Shown here: one piece after another, positions 6,198 through 6,303 of the stretch
Numbering within the stretch: position 1 is the first letter of the stretch
Layout: each line of letters begins with the position of its first letter
Source of the DNA: an uncultured Clostridia bacterium
Lineage (GTDB): Bacteria; Bacillota; Clostridia; Christensenellales; Aristaeellaceae
Direction: 5' to 3'
Length of the DNA stretch: 6,303 nt
NCBI GenBank assembly: GCA_937874275.1
Contig: CALNAU010000050.1
Coordinates: 1 to 6,303, forward strand
Notes under the pieces: model-generated
Databases searched by the model: none
What the model saw: only the letters and a program-made list of their open reading frames with translations
What the model was told of the DNA's origin: nothing
Program-made: the position numbers and the translations under genes

Positions 6198-6252
6198 GAA
6201 GTGATGGGTTAGCGGTTAGGGGTGATTGGTTTCGCCTTCGGCGCTGCTCAAG
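6198..6252 (+). other. Short intergenic stretch after trpX with degenerate GGTTAG/GTGATTG words
   Basis: The 55 nt after the trpX stop hold related short words (GTGATGGGTTAG, CGGTTAG, GGGTGATTGG) and a small hairpin CGCC-TTC-GGCG at 6233-6243. The hairpin has a 4-bp stem and no T run, so I do not call a terminator. No gene or ribosome binding site is seen. Confidence 0.4.
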
Positions 6253-6303
6253 TGTCCAGGTTCAAGACATCGTACAGTAAAAAGGTTCAAGACATCGTTG
6301 AGT
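6253..6303 (+). mobile_element. Possible left end of an insertion sequence, continuing beyond the window
   Basis: The repeat pair begins 5 nt after TGT (6253-6255, TGTCCAGG). Ends that start with TGT and carry several short internal repeats are typical of IS21-like elements, and IS481-like elements also begin with TGT. No transposase sequence lies inside the window, so this is an inference from end structure alone. An alternative is a pair of regulator-binding sites for the next gene. Confidence 0.35.
6258..6298 (+). repeat. Two 16-nt direct repeats, 25-nt period
   Basis: AGGTTCAAGACATCGT occurs at 6258-6273 and again, identically, at 6283-6298, separated by 9 nt (ACAGTAAAA). No copy of its reverse complement is seen elsewhere in the window. 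Identical spaced copies suggest protein binding sites or the subterminal repeats of a mobile element. Confidence 0.9.

Noticed and set aside
1..6303. CRISPR array, tRNA or rRNA gene, phage or defence system
   Set aside because: No regularly spaced multi-copy repeats, no complete tRNA cloverleaf, no rRNA-like sequence and no nuclease, toxin or phage protein was found on either strand.

Overview
This window looks like a GC-rich chromosomal segment from an anaerobic Firmicute, probably a clostridial lineage. That is inferred from three things: a canonical T-box tRNA-sensing leader, a two-subunit NfnAB electron-bifurcating transhydrogenase, and strong AGGAGG-type ribosome binding sites with consensus sigma-A-like promoters. 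The exact taxon cannot be read from the sequence.

Layout. The left three quarters (about 1-4774) is one tightly packed leftward transcription unit. In transcription order it holds a secreted CapA-family protein (4703-3645), nfnA (3629-2787), nfnB (2787-1402), a rhomboid-type intramembrane protease (1405-806) and an AEC-family transporter that runs off the left edge (791 to 1). Gene spacings are 15 nt, a 1-nt overlap, a 4-nt overlap and 14 nt. The only clear promoter is upstream of capA (TTGACA, 17 nt, TAGGAT), so all five genes are probably co-transcribed.

The centre (4775-5222) is a divergent control region. A consensus promoter pointing right (TTGACA, 17 nt, TACAAT) drives a T-box riboswitch of about 250 nt, with Stem I, AGTA/specifier loop, stem III, the antiterminator and an intrinsic terminator all visible. 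The specifier reads UGG (Trp). Between the terminator and the next gene is a possible 21-codon leader peptide containing Tyr-Phe-Trp.

The right part (5223-6197) encodes a PF04392-type (ABC_sub_bind) substrate-binding protein. With the Trp T-box, this fits TrpX of a TrpXYZ tryptophan uptake system; the permease and ATPase genes are not in the window. The last ~50 bases contain a 16-nt direct repeat spaced 25 nt apart, starting just after a TGT, which may be the end of an insertion sequence.

Working model: the rightward unit imports tryptophan (or a related aromatic compound) when uncharged tRNA-Trp accumulates. The leftward unit pairs redox balancing (NADH, NADPH and ferredoxin) with envelope functions. 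No wholly new system is evident. The points most worth checking are the T-box plus aromatic leader ORF, the non-lipoprotein TrpX, the mixed capA-nfnAB-rhomboid-AEC operon, and the right-edge repeats.
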